The translations under genes were made by a program, and so were the position numbers. Under the pieces are notes generated by a model, which saw nothing but the letters and a program-made list of their open reading frames with translations, ran no database searches and was not told the origin of the DNA. A DNA stretch of 11,497 bases from CAZLYK01 sp964563495 (GTDB lineage Bacteria > Acidobacteriota > Blastocatellia > RBC074): positions 1 to 11,497 of the forward strand of contig CAZLYK010000166.1 of assembly GCA_964563495.1 (NCBI GenBank), written 5' to 3'. Below, in pieces: positions 8,456 to 11,497 of the stretch. Position 1 is the stretch's first letter. Each line of letters begins with the position of its first letter.

Positions 8456-9199
8456 ATGGCGGATAAGATTACGCTGGAAATCGCGCGTTATCGCCCGGAA
8501 CAGGAAGGCGAGCCTACCTTTGAACGCTTCGATGCGCCTTTGCGCGAAGACTGGGTTGTGCTCGATGCCCTCAATTACATCAAGGACAGACTGGACGGCA
8601 CGCTCTCCTACCGCTGGTCGTGCCGGATGGGCGTCTGCGGCAGTTGTGGGATGATGGTCAACGGCGAGCCGAAGCTGACCTGCGCCACTTTCCTTTCACA
8701 CTACGCACCGGGGCCGATCCGGGTTGAGCCGCTCCGCTATTTCCCGATCGTTCGCGACCTGGTGGTCGAAATCTCCGAATTCATGCACAAGCTGAAGAGT
8801 GTCAAACCGTGGCTCGTTCGTCAGGACGAGAAGCCGCTCGCTGAAGGCGAGTATCTGCAGACCCCGGCTCAGTTGGATAACTTCAAGCAATTCAGCATGT
8901 GCATCAACTGTTTGTGTTGCTATGCCGCGTGCCCGGTCGTCGGGTTGGATCATCATTTTATCGGGCCGGCCGCGATCGCGCTGGCGCAGCGATACAACCA
9001 GGATTCCCGTGACCAGGGGGCAGAAGAGCGCCTCGACATCCTCTCGCAGCACGAAGGCATCTGGGGTTGCACCTTCAACGGGGAATGCACCAAGGCGTGT
9101 CCCAAGAATGTCGACCCGGCAGGCGCGATTCAACAGTACAAAATCAAAGCGGTAACCGAATGGTACAAGTCATGGTTGATGCCGTGGAGACGTAAATAA
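8456..9199 (+). CDS. frdB: Fumarate reductase iron-sulfur subunit
   Basis: Electron-transfer subunit (247 residues) carrying three Fe-S clusters between the flavin and the quinone site. The ferredoxin-like N-terminal domain has C56, C61, C64 and C76 for the [2Fe-2S] cluster. The C-terminal domain has C149, C152, C155 for the [4Fe-4S] cluster and C205 (CTFNGE), C211, C215 (CTKACP) in the [3Fe-4S]/[4Fe-4S] segments together with C159. An extra Cys154 gives CINCLCC, where E. coli FrdB has CINCGLC; the doubled Cys resembles SdhB. The ending PKNVDPAGAIQQYK is FrdB-like. GAGG precedes the ATG by four bases. Confidence 0.97.
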   Translation: MADKITLEIARYRPEQEGEPTFERFDAPLREDWVVLDALNYIKDRLDGTLSYRWSCRMGVCGSCGMMVNGEPKLTCATFLSHYAPGPIRVEPLRYFPIVRDLVVEISEFMHKLKSVKPWLVRQDEKPLAEGEYLQTPAQLDNFKQFSMCINCLCCYAACPVVGLDHHFIGPAAIALAQRYNQDSRDQGAEERLDILSQHEGIWGCTFNGECTKACPKNVDPAGAIQQYKIKAVTEWYKSWLMPWRRK

Positions 9200-9221
9200 C
9201 GTTTAAACCGGGGATTTTCAG

Positions 9222-9644
9222 ATGAAAGAAGCACCGGCCTATACTCTCTATCGCCCTAAATGGTATCGCCAGCGGGTCTCGACTTACTGGTGGGCTCAGC
9301 AATGGCGTTCGTTTAAGTTCATCCTACGCGAGTTGAGCAGCCTCGCCGTCGGGTACGTCGTTTTCATGTTGTTGCTGCTTCTCTGGACATTGAGCCAGGG
9401 AGCGGAAAGTTATGAGGAGTTACAGTCGTGGTTGAGAGAGCCGCTGGTGATTGTGCTCAGCTTGATCGCATTCCTGTTTGTCATCTATCACGCGATCACC
9501 TGGTTCAACCTGGCGCCGAAGGCCATGCCGGTGCGAGTGGGAGGGAGACGGCTGCCGGAATGGATGATTGCCGCGCCGAACTATGCCGTCTGGATAGTGA
9601 TCTCGCTCGTGATCGCCTGGTTTGTCATCGGAGGAGGGGACTAG
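9222..9644 (+). CDS. frdC: Fumarate reductase membrane anchor subunit C
   Basis: Membrane anchor of 140 residues with three helices at about 39-58, 74-95 and 118-137. A basic, aromatic N-terminus (YRPKWYRQRVSTYWW) precedes the first helix, as in E. coli FrdC. The motif LREL places E37 where E. coli FrdC has the quinol-site Glu29, and IYHAITWFNLAPKA (88-101) matches the conserved HxxTWFxLAPKA segment, with His90. It would hold the menaquinone/quinol site with FrdD. The two-anchor form without obvious paired haem-ligand histidines fits the haem-free (type D) reductases. GGGGA lies 7 bases before the ATG. Confidence 0.93.
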   Translation: MKEAPAYTLYRPKWYRQRVSTYWWAQQWRSFKFILRELSSLAVGYVVFMLLLLLWTLSQGAESYEELQSWLREPLVIVLSLIAFLFVIYHAITWFNLAPKAMPVRVGGRRLPEWMIAAPNYAVWIVISLVIAWFVIGGGD

Positions 9645-9645
9645 C

Positions 9646-9999
9646 GTGGCCAAAAGATCGAATGAACCTTTGCTCTGGTCGCTTTTCAGTTCGGGCGGAA
9701 TGATCGCCGCCCTGGTCTTTCCGATTTTACTCTTTCTCTTTGGCCTGGCCTTTCCGCTTGGCTGGCTCGAAGCGCCGAGCCGCGAGAGCCTGTTGGCGCT
9801 TGTCCGCCATCCACTCATGCGTCTCGTGCTCTTCGTGCTTTGTTCTCTGCCGTTGTTCCATGGGGCCCATCGCTTTCGCTTCACGCTCTACGATGGATTG
9901 CAGATCAAACATCTCAACGAATTGATCGCGGTATTCTGTTATGGGGGAGCGATCCTCGGCACGATCCTGGCCGGGTACATCTTACTGAGCATCCCGTAA
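9646..9999 (+). CDS. frdD: Fumarate reductase membrane anchor subunit D
   Basis: Second membrane anchor, 117 residues with helices at about 15-39, 57-76 and 94-114. The start KRSNEPLLWSLFSSGGM (3-19) matches the E. coli FrdD opening KRSDEPVFWGLFGAGGM, and LPLFHGAHRFRFTLYD (68-83) corresponds to its conserved histidine-containing segment. I chose GTG at 9646, one base after the frdC stop, because GGAGGAGGGG lies six bases upstream and homology begins there; the ATG at 9622 would add eight unrelated residues within the end of frdC. Confidence 0.93.
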   Translation: MAKRSNEPLLWSLFSSGGMIAALVFPILLFLFGLAFPLGWLEAPSRESLLALVRHPLMRLVLFVLCSLPLFHGAHRFRFTLYDGLQIKHLNELIAVFCYGGAILGTILAGYILLSIP

Positions 10000-10038
10000 C
10001 CGCTGATCGGAGGCAATATGATTTTGAAGGAGTGTCCT

Positions 10039-10536
10039 ATGTTTGAGCTAAAACCGATGTCGAAAGAGGCGATCCCGCATGCCCTCGAAAAAGCTTATCA
10101 TTATCGCCTGCTCAATGAGCCCTCGGCGGCGGAGAGCATCTGCCTGGATATTTTGGAAGTCGATCCGGAAAACCAGCAGGCGCTGGTCAGCCTGCTGCTC
10201 GCGCTGACCGATCGTCTCTCCAGAGGTTACGCCATCGGCGCGACCAGGATTCGTGAGATATTGCCGCGGATCAAGGACGATTATCAGCGAATCTACTACA
10301 GCGGGCTTTTTCATGAGCGACAGGCCAAAGCGCGGCTCAGTCACGGTGGGCCGGGAACCGGGCACGATGCCTATGAATGGCTGCGTGAGGCCATGGAATG
10401 TTATGAGAAAGCAGAGGCGATTCGACCCCCGGGAAATGACGATGCCATCTTGCGCTGGAACGCCTGCGCGCGAATCATTATGCGCAATAAGCTTTCGCCG
10501 AGGGTATTGGATAACGTTGAACCATATCTGGAATAA
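10039..10536 (+). CDS. TPR-like helical hypothetical protein
   Basis: Soluble 165-residue helical protein with no signal peptide or membrane segment. The repeat-like helices AEKAYHYRLLNEPSAAESICLDI-type region (about 15-40) followed by LEVDPENQQALVSLLLAL (39-56) and EWLREAMECYEKAEAIRPPGNDDAILRWN (113-141) have the A/Y/P spacing of tetratricopeptide motifs. SHGGPGTGHDAYEW (101-114) is a distinctive Gly-rich loop. Function unknown; protein binding is likely. Start choice: ATG at 10039 has AAGGAG six bases upstream; ATG at 10018 in the same frame also has a good CGGAGG and would add seven residues. It lies 39 bases after frdD and 12 before the hydrolase, so it is probably part of the frd transcript. 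Confidence 0.8.
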   Translation: MFELKPMSKEAIPHALEKAYHYRLLNEPSAAESICLDILEVDPENQQALVSLLLALTDRLSRGYAIGATRIREILPRIKDDYQRIYYSGLFHERQAKARLSHGGPGTGHDAYEWLREAMECYEKAEAIRPPGNDDAILRWNACARIIMRNKLSPRVLDNVEPYLE

Positions 10537-10548
10537 GGGAGATTCTCC

Positions 10549-11409
<861 letters not shown>

Positions 11410-11421
11410 CCGCGACCTCAT

Positions 11422-11496
11422 GAATAGACAGGATAAACAAGATTTTTGCAGGATGAAACAAGACTGTATCATGTCAGATCCTGGACAAATCCTGTC
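11422..11496 (+). repeat. CAGGAT repeat cluster after the last gene
   Basis: CAGGAT occurs at 11429-11434 and 11449-11454 as part of a roughly 20-base imperfect direct repeat (AGGAT-AAACAAGA, then AGGATGAAACAAGA). Its reverse complement ATCCTG occurs at 11478-11483 and 11489-11494. GACAGGAT (11427-11434) can pair with ATCCTGTC (11489-11496), and the inner copies can pair too. The first 13 bases match the left edge of the window. It may terminate or stabilise the transcript, or be a dispersed repeat; the window ends inside it. Confidence 0.65.
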
Positions 11497-11497
11497 A

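Overview
The window looks like part of a bacterial chromosome of moderately high GC, with ten protein genes in two divergent blocks and one palindromic element. I suspect a Gram-negative, possibly Acidobacteriota (Blastocatellia-like) organism. The reasons are the gene style, the periplasmic adaptor protein, a quinone-linked fumarate reductase and the CAGGAT-type short repeats after genes. This taxonomic guess is an inference from style and was not tested.

Left block (1-4548, minus strand): a four-gene export operon read right to left. It has two MacB/FtsX-type ABC permeases, an HlyD/RND-type periplasmic adaptor and a LolD/MacB-type ATPase. The ATPase GTG start overlaps the adaptor stop by 4 bases. 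The permeases are separated by 7 bases. The only sizeable internal gap (2081-2210) holds two strong hairpins. Together the proteins would form an ATP-driven tripartite exporter that needs an outer-membrane partner encoded elsewhere.

Centre (4549-6669): a 461-base divergent intergenic region has an AT-rich promoter-like island and a potentially structured leader. It is followed by a zinc-ribbon/transmembrane/double-PDZ protein and a small GNAT acetyltransferase. A 179-base gap then carries a perfect inverted repeat (38-base arms, 1-base centre) and a possible promoter.

Right block (6670-11409, plus strand): frdABCD, a complete four-subunit quinol:fumarate reductase with covalent-FAD, three Fe-S cluster and two membrane-anchor subunits. 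A conserved-looking helical/TPR-like protein and a secreted metallo-beta-lactamase-fold hydrolase follow closely, with no terminator-like structure between them, so all six genes may be one transcription unit.

Both outer edges of the window carry the same 13-base sequence GAATAGACAGGAT just downstream of the last gene of each operon, in the same orientation relative to transcription. The right copy is part of a CAGGAT-rich repeat cluster. No tRNA, rRNA, CRISPR array, integrase or transposase was seen. I found no convincing new defence or mobile system. The most unusual signals are the palindrome before frdA, the CAGGAT repeats, the intra-operon hairpins and the accessory genes attached to frd.
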